A stretch of 64,000 nucleotides of DNA from Peptoniphilus lacrimalis DSM 7455 (GTDB lineage Bacteria; Bacillota; Clostridia; Tissierellales; Peptoniphilaceae), in contig NZ_KB900370.1 in the NCBI RefSeq assembly GCF_000378725.1, forward strand, positions 62,001 through 126,000, given 5' to 3'. Position 1 is the first letter of the stretch, and each line of letters starts with the position of its first letter. Positions 52,727-61,816 of the stretch are shown here, piece by piece. The notes below the pieces were generated by a model. The model ran no database searches and had not been told where the DNA came from. It saw only the letters and a program-made list of their open reading frames with translations. The translations under genes and the position numbers were made by a program.

Positions 52727-53712
52727 AGGCTATTATCAACTATATCTTTTAAAATTCTGAAATTATCTTCTAACATTTCATATTCATTTATAAATGATAA
52801 AGCCATAATTTCATCAGCTTTGTATTTTTCATTTATTTTCAAAAGTTCTTTTCTTGCATATTCCACATCACCATTGATGGAAAGTCCCCTATTAGTTTTT
52901 ATTAGAAATCTTTCAATGCTTGTGAGTTCTGGTGCATTTTCAGGGTCTAAATTATAAAATTCACTTTTTTCTTTTACATTCATTAGCTGCAAAAAAATTT
53001 GTTCAGCTTTAATACTTAAATCTTTGGCATCTTCTTTTGTTCTTGCTATATTTGTAATTAGACTTAATATAGTGTATGGTTTTTCCAGTTGCCTTGAAGG
53101 AATAAATTCTGTTCTATAAATATCAAAGGCTTTTCCAATTAGATCTGGGGAAATTTGTCCAGCAAAGGCATAAGGAAGTCCAAGTTTACCGGCAATATGT
53201 GCAGAAACAGTAGATGTTCCTAAAATATATAAAGGAATTTCTCTAGATTGAGGGTAGGGTTTAACATCTAATTTTTCTACATCTTCTGAAAAATATAATT
53301 TCAACATTTTTGTAGCATTAATAAATTCTCTTGGAGAGAAATTCTTTTTATAAAGAAGTCTTGCGGTATCTTTATCAGTTCCTGGAGCTCTACCCAAGCC
53401 TAAATCAATCCTATCTTTGTAAAGATTATTAAGACAGGCATATCTTTCTGCCACTTGGAATAGGCTGTGGTTGGGAAGCATTACACCGCCTGCACCAATT
53501 CTTATATTTTTTGTATGTGCCAAAATATATGAAATAACAACTTCTGTTGCTGAAGAAATTACTGCGGGAGAATTGTGATGCTCTGTTAGCCAATATCTCT
53601 GAAAATTATTTTTATCTGCAAATTGAGCTAATTTTAAGGCTCTGTCATAGGCATCTTTATAACTTTCACCTAAATATTTAGGAACTAAGTTTAAAATTGA
53701 AAGTTTAGTCAT
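52723..53712 (-). CDS. LLM-class flavin-dependent oxidoreductase, MsnO8 type
   Basis: A 329-residue bacterial-luciferase-like flavoprotein. Typical features are LSILNLVPKYLGESYKDAYDRALKLAQFAD, WLTEHHNSPAVISSATEVVI, the flavin-contact IRIGAGGVMLPNHS, and DLGLGRAPGTD. The substrate is unknown. It is expected to use reduced FMN and molecular oxygen, which is notable in an apparent anaerobe and may reflect protection against oxygen or xenobiotics. The ribosome-binding site is AGGAGG. Its stop overlaps the start of the HEPN-nuclease gene by 4 nt. Confidence 0.88.
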   Translation of the reverse strand: MTKLSILNLVPKYLGESYKDAYDRALKLAQFADKNNFQRYWLTEHHNSPAVISSATEVVISYILAHTKNIRIGAGGVMLPNHSLFQVAERYACLNNLYKDRIDLGLGRAPGTDKDTARLLYKKNFSPREFINATKMLKLYFSEDVEKLDVKPYPQSREIPLYILGTSTVSAHIAGKLGLPYAFAGQISPDLIGKAFDIYRTEFIPSRQLEKPYTILSLITNIARTKEDAKDLSIKAEQIFLQLMNVKEKSEFYNLDPENAPELTSIERFLIKTNRGLSINGDVEYARKELLKINEKYKADEIMALSFINEYEMLEDNFRILKDIVDNSL

Positions 53713-53736
53713 AAATCCTCCTTAAATAAGTATAGT

Positions 53737-53756
53737 TAGCCGGAATAATCCGGCTA
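53737..53756. terminator. Hairpin between pepC and the oxidoreductase gene
   Basis: TAGCCGG (53737-53743) and CCGGCTA (53750-53756) around AATAAT. There is no long T run, so it may be a weak terminator or mRNA-processing/stability hairpin. Confidence 0.5.
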
Positions 53757-53765
53757 TTAATAAAA

Positions 53766-55109
53766 TTATGAAAATTTTGCAAGTGAGCCCATTGGGTCCC
53801 ATGGTTCTAGTTCAATAGGTTTTTCATCAAGTGCTTTTAAAATATCTTTTGATAGATGTTTTTTGTTTATTAAAACTTGGTATAAATATTCATCAAACCA
53901 CTCATCACTCATCACATAAAATCCCTTGCAACCGGCATCTTCTCCCCAGGAATTTTCAACTTTATATCTATCTATTTTATTTTCTTTTTCATCATAGTTA
54001 AGACCCATAAATACCATAGCATGAGTCATAAGAGATTCGTGGGCATCAAGTCTTGTTGCTTTATCCATTTTAAAGTCAATGCCAAATAAATCGTCAACTC
54101 TAACTGAAGTTAAATCCATTCTGCCATTATCTCTATCTAAAAATTGTGTTACATCACATCCAAACCAAACTGGCTCGTTATCTTTTAATTGATTTAAAAC
54201 AGCCTTTTTCAACTCTTCTATTGGTAGATTAATATAAGTTACAGGATGGCCTTCTAATACATTTCCTAAATATTTTACAGTATAAGATTTATAGAAAGGC
54301 TTATCTTTTGTAGGAGAATTAATTAGTGATACATAATCATCTAAATTCATTTTCACATGGTCTTTTAAAAATTCTTGTGGGCTTATATTTTTGTAGGAAA
54401 TAAATTTGTTGTCTTTATCTCTACATTCAAAATCAAATTTTTCTGGCGGAGTTCCCAAAGAAATACATAAAACTTTAAATATTTCTTCTACATATGCTTC
54501 AACCATTTTTTCAAGTTCTGAAGAAGATTTTCCATTTTTGTGAGCTCTTCTAAGTTCCATTGCATCATTTCTTAACAATTTTTGCAGATATTCATCAAGA
54601 AGAGCAGTGTTTGATGAATTGTAACTTTCTACCATAGCGTATTCAGGAACTAAACCATATTTATTTATTATATTTTTTAACATGTCCCATTGTCCGCCGT
54701 CAGATAATAAGTCAGTGGACATCAAATGGCTTAGTAATCTGCCGTTAACTTCTTCATCCATAGTATTTAAAATTGTATTTAAGAAATAGTTTGCTCTTTC
54801 TAATTTATCAAAAAACAAAGTATAATTTTTAGATAATTTAAAGTCGTCTAGATTATAGTTTTCCATAAGTTTATATCTCATAACATTTAAAGCAGCAAAC
54901 ATCCAACATCTGCCAGATTTTTTTTGATCTGCTACTTTAGTTTTTTTAAGACTGATATTAAATTCATTTAGATTTGTTTTATTATTGTCATAGTGTAAGG
55001 ATGCCTTAAAAATTCCATTTGTAGTAGCTGCATTTTGTGCGACTCTGTTAGCTCTATCCTTACTAAAATTATTTTTTAATTCTTGTAATTTTTCTAAAGT
55101 TATCTTCAT
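53766..55109 (-). CDS. pepC: C1-family aminopeptidase C (bleomycin-hydrolase type)
   Basis: A 447-residue cytosolic cysteine aminopeptidase, expected to form hexamers. The catalytic Gln/Cys segment is KVADQKKSGRCWMFAALNVMR near residue 65-75, the active-site His is in HESLMTHAMVFMG near 368 and the Asn in RYKVENSWGEDAG near 390. The C-terminal tail that enters the active site is present. Length matches the family (440-450). AGGAGG precedes the ATG. It releases amino acids from short peptides, fitting an amino-acid-fermenting lifestyle. Confidence 0.93.
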   Translation of the reverse strand: MKITLEKLQELKNNFSKDRANRVAQNAATTNGIFKASLHYDNNKTNLNEFNISLKKTKVADQKKSGRCWMFAALNVMRYKLMENYNLDDFKLSKNYTLFFDKLERANYFLNTILNTMDEEVNGRLLSHLMSTDLLSDGGQWDMLKNIINKYGLVPEYAMVESYNSSNTALLDEYLQKLLRNDAMELRRAHKNGKSSSELEKMVEAYVEEIFKVLCISLGTPPEKFDFECRDKDNKFISYKNISPQEFLKDHVKMNLDDYVSLINSPTKDKPFYKSYTVKYLGNVLEGHPVTYINLPIEELKKAVLNQLKDNEPVWFGCDVTQFLDRDNGRMDLTSVRVDDLFGIDFKMDKATRLDAHESLMTHAMVFMGLNYDEKENKIDRYKVENSWGEDAGCKGFYVMSDEWFDEYLYQVLINKKHLSKDILKALDEKPIELEPWDPMGSLAKFS

Positions 55110-55152
55110 AAAAACCTCCTTAATTATTGATACCCATTATATATTAATTATC

Positions 55153-55875
55153 CTAAGCTTTTAATTTTTTTATTGCTGAAAAAATTTCATCTTCATCTTT
55201 GAGATTCAAATAATTTTTTATATTATTTAGCATATCCAATTTTTTTCTATAATCTTTATAAGCTCCAGTACCAGAAGCTATGTTAATTCTAATTCCATTT
55301 AAAGTTTTTGTAACATTTTTTATGATTAAAAATCCAATTTCTCCAGTTCTTTTTAAAGAAGGTCCATCATAGTCAATTTCTCCCAAACGAAAAATGTTTA
55401 TACTTCCATCTTTATTTTCGACCTCTAAATTGGATGTGATTAGATAATTAGAAAGTTCTTCTAAGTCTGCAATGCTTTTAAAACTAATATCTTTGTTTAA
55501 TAAATTGATATAAGAACCTGATGGTTCAACCTTATATTTATCTATTTTTAAATTGTTATCTGATAAAATTAATAATCTTAAAATACCTATGGCTAAATTA
55601 TCTTGCATAAGTTTTAGACGATTTTCCCAATCAATTTTTATATTTACACTTTTTTTCGATGTATCAGAAATTTCAATATATTCTTTGCCACTTGGTTTGT
55701 AAAAGTTACAAGGAGAATTATCCACTGTGAAAATATCTCCTTTGACATTATTTGTTCCCAAAAAACATGGCTCATCAACTAATTTTGCATAAATATGGTT
55801 ATTTATATTTCTGATGTGGTCTATATCCACTATATAGTCCTTTAAGTAGGGTGAGTCTATATAAATTTTTCCCAT
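55153..55875 (-). CDS. AlaX-like (alanyl-tRNA editing) protein lacking zinc ligands
   Basis: A 240-residue protein that follows the AlaX/AlaRS editing-domain layout but without its metal site. NRLKLMQDNLAIGILRLLI aligns with the family R-x-x-x-M-Q-x-H-T-A-x-H-L-L, both His lost. Near residue 175, DYDGPSLKRTGEIGFLII aligns with C-G-G-T-H-V-x-x-T-G-E-I-G, the Cys and His lost. The end (SGTGAYKDYRKKLDMLNNIKNYLNLKDED) resembles the AlaRS helical linker. Deacylation of Ser-tRNA(Ala) as in AlaX seems unlikely; a binding or non-zinc role is possible. It lies 43 nt upstream of pepC on the same strand, with AGGAGG before its ATG. Confidence 0.65.
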   Translation of the reverse strand: MGKIYIDSPYLKDYIVDIDHIRNINNHIYAKLVDEPCFLGTNNVKGDIFTVDNSPCNFYKPSGKEYIEISDTSKKSVNIKIDWENRLKLMQDNLAIGILRLLILSDNNLKIDKYKVEPSGSYINLLNKDISFKSIADLEELSNYLITSNLEVENKDGSINIFRLGEIDYDGPSLKRTGEIGFLIIKNVTKTLNGIRINIASGTGAYKDYRKKLDMLNNIKNYLNLKDEDEIFSAIKKLKA

Positions 55876-55958
55876 AAAAACCTCCTGAAATATTTTAACA
55901 TATTTACTTAAATATGAATATAAAGACTTGAATTATGGCAATTTGTTGAGAAAAATAA

Positions 55959-55964
55959 TATAAT
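55959..55964 (+). promoter_or_regulatory. TATAAT 7 nt before the comEC start codon
   Basis: A consensus -10 whose expected start point falls on or next to ATG 55972. There is no good -35 at the standard distance. Confidence 0.4.
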
Positions 55965-55971
55965 AATTTAT

Positions 55972-58179
55972 ATGATTATGTATCTTTTAATAGTTATTAG
56001 TGCAATTATTTTAGGAATTTTTAGCAAAAATCTATACATATATTTTATTATAAGTCCCTTAATTCTTTTTATTAAGGAAAATAAAATTAAATATTTATAT
56101 ATCTTATTTATTTTAGTGCTTGTAAGTACAGCCCTTAGAAAACCAGCGGATGTAAATTTTTACGGTAATATTCTCGGCAAGGTTATTTCTACAAAAGAGG
56201 ACAGATTTGTAGTAAAAACACATAAGATAAATAATAAAAAAATCAAGAAAAATATAGTTTTTTATGGTAAGGAAAAAAATGGGAGATTGGTTTCTATTGA
56301 CGGAGTTTTTAAAAGACCCTTGGGTCAAATGAATCGAGGCAATTTTAACAAGAGATTAAACTATCTTTCTGAGAATATAAACTATATTGGACAAATGTAT
56401 CATGAAAATGTTTTAAAAGAGGGAGATTTGATTTCTACATTTGTCTATAATTTTCGGGAAAAATTAAAAGATAATATATATGAGAATCTCCCCAAAAAAG
56501 AAGCAGGTATATTATCCTCAATTTTATTATCTGATAGGGCATATTTAGATGAAGATGACTTAGATAATTTTTCCTATTTAGGTATCAACCACATATTAGC
56601 ATTATCAGGATTTCATATAGCCATACTTGCAATTTTTTTAGAGAAAATATTTTTAAAATTATCTTCTTCAAAAAAATTAAGCGATTTTCTGAGCCTCTTT
56701 CTTATAGGATTTTATATATTTTTAGTGGGTTTTCCTGTGGGAGCTTTAAGGGCATATAGTTTTTTATTTTTTTATAAGCTAAGATTTTATTTGAGGTTAA
56801 ATATAGATAGAAAGGAAATTTTGCATATTACTGGTCTTATAATGCTTCTGATTAATCCATTTTCTTTATTTTCTCTATCTTTTTTAATGTCCTATGGAGC
56901 AGTAATAGGAATATTTTATATTTATCCCAGATTAATTATAAAATGCCCAAAGAAAAATTTTGTTATAGAATCTTTTGTCTTAACTTTTTCGGTTTTACTT
57001 GTAATTTTTCCTATAATAAATACATATTTTTCAGGGGTCAATATTATAGTTTTTTTAGCTAACTTAATTATTATTCCTCTTTACTCTCTTGTAATTATTT
57101 TAGGATATTTTTTATCTATAGGATTTAGTTTCTTATCAGTATTTATTGATATATTATTTAAGTCTATTTGGGGTTTAGAAAATTTATTGATGGTAATTGC
57201 GAATTTAAAGATTGAAATATTTGCCCTTGATTTTAACCATATTTTTCTATATTACATCTTGCTATATTTTCTATTTATCTATAGTAAATATATTAAGATA
57301 TTTTATGGAGCTAGAAAATTTTTCTATATTTATATGGCTTGGCTTATGATTTTTTCTTGTGTATCCTTTTATAAGTCCTACAATTCTTTGAAGGAAATCC
57401 ATTTTTATATAGGTCAGGGTGATGCTTCATTAATTTCTTATAGGGGTAAAAATTTTTTGATAGATGTAGGTGGAGCGAGGAGGGAAAATAAAATTTTTGA
57501 AAATTTCCTATATCCCGCCTTAAAAAACTTGGGAATAAAAAAAGTTGATGCAATTTTTATTTCTCACTTTGATGAGGATCATGCTGGGAATTTGGACAAG
57601 GTCTTAGAAAATTTTAAAGTGGGAAAAACTTATTCATCTTATGATGATAATATTCATAGGCTAATAATTTTGAAAAAGGGAGATTTTTACAGGTATAAGG
57701 ATTTGATTTTTAAAGTCATATCTGATTCAGAAAAATTCCAAAGTCCCAATGATAAATCTATGGTTTTATTAGTAGAATTTATGGGAAAAAGAATTTTATA
57801 TACTGGTGATATTTCGCAAGAGGTGGAAAAAACTTTAAAAGTTAAGGCTGATATTTTGAAAGTGGCTCATCATGGGTCAAGAGGCTCATCATCAAGTGAA
57901 TTTTTGAAAAACTTAAAAGCAAAAGTCGCAATAATATCTTGCGGGATAGATAATGAATATAAGCACCCTCACAAAGAAGCTATAGATAGGTTAAGAGAAA
58001 ATAAGATTAAACTTTTCACCACTCAAAATCACGAAGTAGATGTGATAATAAATAAAAACTTTTTATGGGTTGGGAATTATGGTAAAGTAAATATTGATGG
58101 GGAGCTTTTATATAATTTTATATTTGCTCTTTTATTGGGAGTGTTGTTAAAAAAATATGAATTACAAGGAAATTTATAG
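55972..58179 (+). CDS. comEC: ComEC/Rec2 competence DNA-uptake channel
   Basis: A 735-residue membrane protein forming the channel through which single-stranded DNA enters during transformation. The N-terminal hydrophobic region and OB-like extracellular domain (NFYGNILGKVISTKEDRF) come first. The competence domain follows with LSGFHIAILAIFLEKI and FPVGALRAYSFLF. The C-terminal metallo-beta-lactamase domain has YIGQGDASLISYRGKNFLIDVG, SHFDEDHAGNL and ILKVAHHGSRGSSS. No Shine-Dalgarno lies before ATG 55972 (or 55978), and TATAAT sits at 55959-55964, so the message may be leaderless. It overlaps holA by 23 nt. Confidence 0.93.
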   Translation: MIMYLLIVISAIILGIFSKNLYIYFIISPLILFIKENKIKYLYILFILVLVSTALRKPADVNFYGNILGKVISTKEDRFVVKTHKINNKKIKKNIVFYGKEKNGRLVSIDGVFKRPLGQMNRGNFNKRLNYLSENINYIGQMYHENVLKEGDLISTFVYNFREKLKDNIYENLPKKEAGILSSILLSDRAYLDEDDLDNFSYLGINHILALSGFHIAILAIFLEKIFLKLSSSKKLSDFLSLFLIGFYIFLVGFPVGALRAYSFLFFYKLRFYLRLNIDRKEILHITGLIMLLINPFSLFSLSFLMSYGAVIGIFYIYPRLIIKCPKKNFVIESFVLTFSVLLVIFPIINTYFSGVNIIVFLANLIIIPLYSLVIILGYFLSIGFSFLSVFIDILFKSIWGLENLLMVIANLKIEIFALDFNHIFLYYILLYFLFIYSKYIKIFYGARKFFYIYMAWLMIFSCVSFYKSYNSLKEIHFYIGQGDASLISYRGKNFLIDVGGARRENKIFENFLYPALKNLGIKKVDAIFISHFDEDHAGNLDKVLENFKVGKTYSSYDDNIHRLIILKKGDFYRYKDLIFKVISDSEKFQSPNDKSMVLLVEFMGKRILYTGDISQEVEKTLKVKADILKVAHHGSRGSSSSEFLKNLKAKVAIISCGIDNEYKHPHKEAIDRLRENKIKLFTTQNHEVDVIINKNFLWVGNYGKVNIDGELLYNFIFALLLGVLLKKYELQGNL

Positions 58180-59167
58180 AAAAAAAGATTTAAGTGGTGC
58201 TTTTTTATTTTCTGGTAAAGAAAAACTACTCATGGAAAACACCTGTACCTATCTTATAAATTTATTCACAAAAGAAGCCATGAGATCTTTTAATTTAATA
58301 TATTTTAAGGCAGAAGAGTGTTCTCTTGCAAATATTGAAGAGGCTTGCCAAACTTTTCCGCTGATGGATAAAAAGAAAATTGTAATAGTTAAGGATAGCT
58401 TAAATTTTATCAACTTAAACAATCTTGAAAAAAGTTTTTATGATTTTTTGGACAATTTGCCTGATTTTATAATTCTTATATTCCTAGAAAGAGATGCAAT
58501 AAATAAGACAACAAAATTTTATAAATATTTTTCTAAAAAAGGTACAAATGTTGATTTTGCAAAACTCACTCCGCAAGAAGTAAGTAGGTTCGTAAATTCT
58601 TATTTTTTGCGTAAAAATAAAAAAATCAAACCTGCACAGATATCTTATTTTTTGTCCCTAACTTCATATAATTTGAAAAATTCCAATGTAAGTTTACTGG
58701 ATTTAAAAAATGAGATGGATAAAATTATAGGTTTTTCAAAAGATGAATTCATAAATAATTCGGACATTGATTTATTAACCGATAAAGTTGTAGATGCAAA
58801 TATTTTTAAACTTTTAGATGGTCTTTACGCAAGAGATAGAGATTTTGCATTAAATGAACTGAAGAATTTATACGATGAAAACGAGCCTATGGCTAAAATT
58901 TTTGTTATGATAGTAAGACAAGTAAGGCTTTTATTGGCATACAAGGTTTTAAAAAACAAAAACTCAAGCTCTAGTGATATTATGAATAAATTATCCATAA
59001 AAAAATTTGAGTTTTCAAAACTTCAAAATTATTCTTCGAATTTTAAAATGGAATTTTTGAGAGATTTTTATGATGAACTTTTAAAAAGTGACAGAATTTT
59101 AAAATCAACAAATATTGACCCACTTCTAGAAATGGAGAATTTAATAATAAAATACACAAGAAAATAA
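58157..59167 (+). CDS. holA: DNA polymerase III delta subunit (clamp loader)
   Basis: A 336-residue AAA+-like clamp-loader subunit without ATPase activity. The N-terminus AFLFSGKEKLLMENTCTYLI resembles the degenerate P-loop of the family. CQTFPLMDKKKIVIVKDS and LIFLERDAINKTTKFYKYF match domain I, and VVDANIFKLLDGLYARDRDFALNELKNLYDENE with MIVRQVRLLLAYKVL matches the C-terminal domain. The gene starts inside comEC (23-nt overlap) and precedes rpsT, the standard Firmicute comEC-holA-rpsT order. Confidence 0.93.
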   Translation: MNYKEIYRKKDLSGAFLFSGKEKLLMENTCTYLINLFTKEAMRSFNLIYFKAEECSLANIEEACQTFPLMDKKKIVIVKDSLNFINLNNLEKSFYDFLDNLPDFIILIFLERDAINKTTKFYKYFSKKGTNVDFAKLTPQEVSRFVNSYFLRKNKKIKPAQISYFLSLTSYNLKNSNVSLLDLKNEMDKIIGFSKDEFINNSDIDLLTDKVVDANIFKLLDGLYARDRDFALNELKNLYDENEPMAKIFVMIVRQVRLLLAYKVLKNKNSSSSDIMNKLSIKKFEFSKLQNYSSNFKMEFLRDFYDELLKSDRILKSTNIDPLLEMENLIIKYTRK

Positions 59168-59218
59168 TCTCAATTTATGATGAGTAAAGCAAAAATTGAT
59201 TTTTGTTTATAAATATCT

Positions 59219-59246
59219 TGCAAAATTAGCCGTAATCTGTTAAAAT
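59219..59246 (+). promoter_or_regulatory. Promoter of rpsT
   Basis: TTGCAA (59219-59224), 16-nt spacer and TAAAAT (59241-59246) with TG one base upstream, leaving a short leader with AGGAGGTG. Confidence 0.65.
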
Positions 59247-59284
59247 CTTATAAGTATTTAAAGAAATCAATAGGAGGTGTAGAA

Positions 59285-59554
59285 ATGGCAAATATTAAAT
59301 CTGCGATTAAGAGGATACAAGTTGCAAAAAGAAATGAATTACAAAATAAATATAGAAACACTCAAGTAAAAACAGCTATTAAAAAGTTTAACCAAGCTCT
59401 TGATTTAGGAAAGTTAGACGAAGCAAAAGAACTTTTAAAGGACGTTGATAAAAAGTTAAAAACTGCTGCAACAAAAAATGTAATTCACAAAAATCAAGCT
59501 TCAAGAAAGATTTCAAGACTTACAAAGAAACTTAATAATAAATTAGTAGGATAA
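59285..59554 (+). CDS. rpsT: 30S ribosomal protein S20
   Basis: An 89-residue basic ribosomal protein binding 16S rRNA. The N-terminal ANIKSAIKRIQVAKRNELQNK is typical, followed by long basic helices and the C-terminal NVIHKNQASRKISRLTKKLN. Length is normal. AGGAGGTG lies 6 nt before ATG. It has its own promoter and a terminator that begins at its stop codon. Confidence 0.97.
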   Translation: MANIKSAIKRIQVAKRNELQNKYRNTQVKTAIKKFNQALDLGKLDEAKELLKDVDKKLKTAATKNVIHKNQASRKISRLTKKLNNKLVG

Positions 59555-59586
59555 TAGAGATTTTGAAAGGTCTCTATTTTTTTTTA
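59553..59586 (+). terminator. Intrinsic terminator of rpsT
   Basis: AATAGAGA (59553-59560), beginning in the stop codon, pairs with TCTCTATT (59571-59578), then a long T run. Confidence 0.85.
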
Positions 59587-59638
59587 TTAAAATTTCTGCC
59601 GATATTAATTTCTATGCTATAATATTTTAGAGGTTAAT

Positions 59639-60019
59639 ATGAAAAAGGCAGATTTTTTAGTAATCATAATAATTTTACTTATTTCTGGGCTTGTTGCGTT
59701 TATTACAGGCAAGAATGAATTTGTTGATAATAAACTTGGTAAAAAAGTTATAATTACTGTTAATGGAAACGTTTATAAAGAGATTGTTTTAAACGAAAAA
59801 ACGGATGAAAAGATTAAAATAGATAATGAATTTGGTCACAATGTTGTTGTTATTAAAGATCAAAAAGTTTATATAGAAGAATCAGATTGCAAAGATAAGA
59901 TTTGTATGAAAAAAGGAAAAATTTCTCTTGTGGGAGATTCTATTATATGTCTTCCCAATAGACTTCTGGTAAAAATTGTTTCTGATAAAGAAAAGGGATT
60001 GGATGTGATTTTACGATGA
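59639..60019 (+). CDS. NusG domain II-containing membrane-anchored protein
   Basis: A 126-residue protein: an N-terminal hydrophobic helix (FLVIIIILLISGLVAFITG) then one NusG-II-type domain of beta strands. Conserved are the VIIKDQKVYIEESDCKDKICMKKGKISLVGDSIICLPN cysteine region and the closing strand LLVKIVS. This small family commonly precedes Gx transporter genes, as here (4-nt overlap), and is often near electron-transfer or polyprenyl loci. Exact role is unknown. The upstream Shine-Dalgarno is GAGGT. Confidence 0.85.
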   Translation: MKKADFLVIIIILLISGLVAFITGKNEFVDNKLGKKVIITVNGNVYKEIVLNEKTDEKIKIDNEFGHNVVVIKDQKVYIEESDCKDKICMKKGKISLVGDSIICLPNRLLVKIVSDKEKGLDVILR

Positions 60020-60525
60020 CAAATAGAAAACTTATTTTCCTATCTCTTTTAACAAGTTTTGGTATAATTTTGGGTTTGTTTGAGTCACAGATTCCTCTTC
60101 CCGTAGCAATTCCAGGAGCAAGACTTGGCTTATCAAATATAGTTGTTTTAGTAACAATTATTTCTATAGGTTATAAAGAAGGTTTAATAGTTGCTCTTTT
60201 AAAAACTGTAATTTTGGTTCTTGTTTCAGGACAAGTGACAGCTTTTTTTTATTCTTTTGCAGGAGCCTTATTGTCTTGTTTTTCTATGATTTTATCCCAT
60301 AAATTTTTATCCAAATATTTATCTCTTGTGGGCATAAGTGAAATTGGATCTTTTTTTCATAATTTAGGTCAAATACTTGTGGCATCACTTATGTTAAAAT
60401 CATTAACAATTATGACTTATTTGCCCTTACTTGTAATTATAGGGATTTTTACCGGATATTTTGTGGGAATCAGTACAATTTTTATGGAAAAACATTTAAA
60501 TAAAATTAAATTCAAGGTGGTATAA
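60016..60525 (+). CDS. Gx transporter family protein
   Basis: A 169-residue membrane protein with about five helices, in the Gx transporter family, often misnamed heptaprenyl diphosphate synthase component I. The pattern FESQIPLPVAIPGARLGLSNIVVL, with helix-breaking P-G-A-R-L-G, is diagnostic, and FYSFAGALLSCFSMIL continues the core. It resembles ECF S components in topology, so it may bind a small molecule. It is coupled to the NusG-II gene by 4 nt and is followed immediately by maf. Confidence 0.88.
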   Translation: MTNRKLIFLSLLTSFGIILGLFESQIPLPVAIPGARLGLSNIVVLVTIISIGYKEGLIVALLKTVILVLVSGQVTAFFYSFAGALLSCFSMILSHKFLSKYLSLVGISEIGSFFHNLGQILVASLMLKSLTIMTYLPLLVIIGIFTGYFVGISTIFMEKHLNKIKFKVV

Positions 60526-61119
60526 ATGCGTGAAATTATTTTAGCTTCACAATCTCAGGGCAGGAAAGAAGTTTTGGAGAAATATACGAAGTTTAAAGTT
60601 GTTCCTTCAAATATCTATGAAAATAAAGATTATAAAGATATAAAAATTTTAACTATGGCATTATCTTTTGAAAAAGGCATTAGCATAAGCAAAAATTATG
60701 CAGATAGTATAATTATTTCAGCAGATACGATGGTTGATATGGATGGAGAAAATATAGGAAAACCAAAAGATTATGAGGATGCTTACAGAATACTTAATAA
60801 ATTAAGGGGAAAAAAGCACAGAATAGTTACAGGATTTTCTATAATTTCATTAGCTGATAATTTTAAATATACTTCCTGCCAAGAAAGTTATGTTGAATTT
60901 AAAAATTTTACAGATGAAGAGCTTAAGGCATATTTAGATTCTTATGAATTTGAAGGAAAGGCTGGTGCCTATACAATTGGTGGTAGGGGAGGACTTTTAA
61001 TTTCTTCCATTAAAGGAGATTATAACAATATAATCGGTCTTCCTATTTATAAGATAAATGAAGTTTTGTATAAATATTTAAATGTTAATTTTTTATGGAG
61101 TGGAAATGGAAAAAAATAA
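60526..61119 (+). CDS. maf: Maf-family nucleotide pyrophosphatase
   Basis: A 197-residue Maf/Ham1-superfamily enzyme that hydrolyses modified or canonical NTPs, linked to septum control. The N-terminus ILASQSQGRKEVLEKY aligns with A-S-x-S-P-R-R-x-x-L-L, with Gln-Gly replacing the usual Pro-Arg. The active-site Asp is in IIISADTMVDMDGENIGKP, and AYRILNKLRGKKHRIVTGF and YEFEGKAGAYTIGGRG follow. The Pro-Arg change is unusual but family folds tolerate it. Its end overlaps radC by 14 nt. Confidence 0.88.
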   Translation: MREIILASQSQGRKEVLEKYTKFKVVPSNIYENKDYKDIKILTMALSFEKGISISKNYADSIIISADTMVDMDGENIGKPKDYEDAYRILNKLRGKKHRIVTGFSIISLADNFKYTSCQESYVEFKNFTDEELKAYLDSYEFEGKAGAYTIGGRGGLLISSIKGDYNNIIGLPIYKINEVLYKYLNVNFLWSGNGKK

Positions 61120-61816
61120 ATTTACTATAAAAGATATGACAGAAGAAGAAAGGCCCCAGGAGAAATTACTACACTTGGGGCCTAGTGCTTTGACAAATGC
61201 AGAGCTACTCGCTTTAATAATTAGAACAGGTACAAAAGAGCTAACGGCGGTAGAGTTGTGCGAAAAAATTTTAAGAGAATTGAAACGTGAAAATAACAGC
61301 AGTTTACTTTCAGGTTTAAGAATAGCCAGCATGGATAAATTAACTGCAATTAAGGGAGTTGGTCAAGCAAAAGCTGCAATGATAATGGCGGCATTAACAC
61401 TAGCAGAAAGATTAAATTCTTCTTCCATATACGATAAGAAAAAAATCACAAGTCCAGAAGATGCGGCTAAATATGTGATGGCATCTATGAGAGATTTGGA
61501 AACAGAAGTTTTTAGAATAATTATTTTAAATACCAAAAAAGAAATAAAATATATAAGAGAAATTTCTCATGGAATAATAAATATGACTGTGGTTCATCCC
61601 AGAGAAGTTTTTAGACAAGCAATTTCAGATGGGGCTCACAGTATAATTTTATTACATAATCATCCAACAGGTGATCCCAGTCCATCACAAGAGGACAGAA
61701 ATTTGACAAGAAGACTTGTGGAAGTTTCAAAAATTGTTGGCATAGATATTTGTGACCATATTATCATTGGAGATAACACTTTTTTTAGCTTTTTAAAGGA
61801 GGGAATTTTGTATTGA
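61106..61816 (+). CDS. radC: RadC-family JAB/MPN domain protein
   Basis: A 236-residue protein: an N-terminal helix-hairpin-helix part (LTAIKGVGQAKAAMIMAALTL) and a C-terminal JAB metallo-domain with E in ETEVFRIIILNTKK and the metal motif HNHPTGDPSPSQEDRNLT near residues 185-202. RadC is not essential for repair in tested bacteria, and its role is unclear. The frame is open to 61082, but TGGAG precedes ATG 61106, the chosen start. It overlaps maf on the left and the MinD-like gene on the right (4 nt). Confidence 0.92.
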   Translation: MEKNKFTIKDMTEEERPQEKLLHLGPSALTNAELLALIIRTGTKELTAVELCEKILRELKRENNSSLLSGLRIASMDKLTAIKGVGQAKAAMIMAALTLAERLNSSSIYDKKKITSPEDAAKYVMASMRDLETEVFRIIILNTKKEIKYIREISHGIINMTVVHPREVFRQAISDGAHSIILLHNHPTGDPSPSQEDRNLTRRLVEVSKIVGIDICDHIIIGDNTFFSFLKEGILY

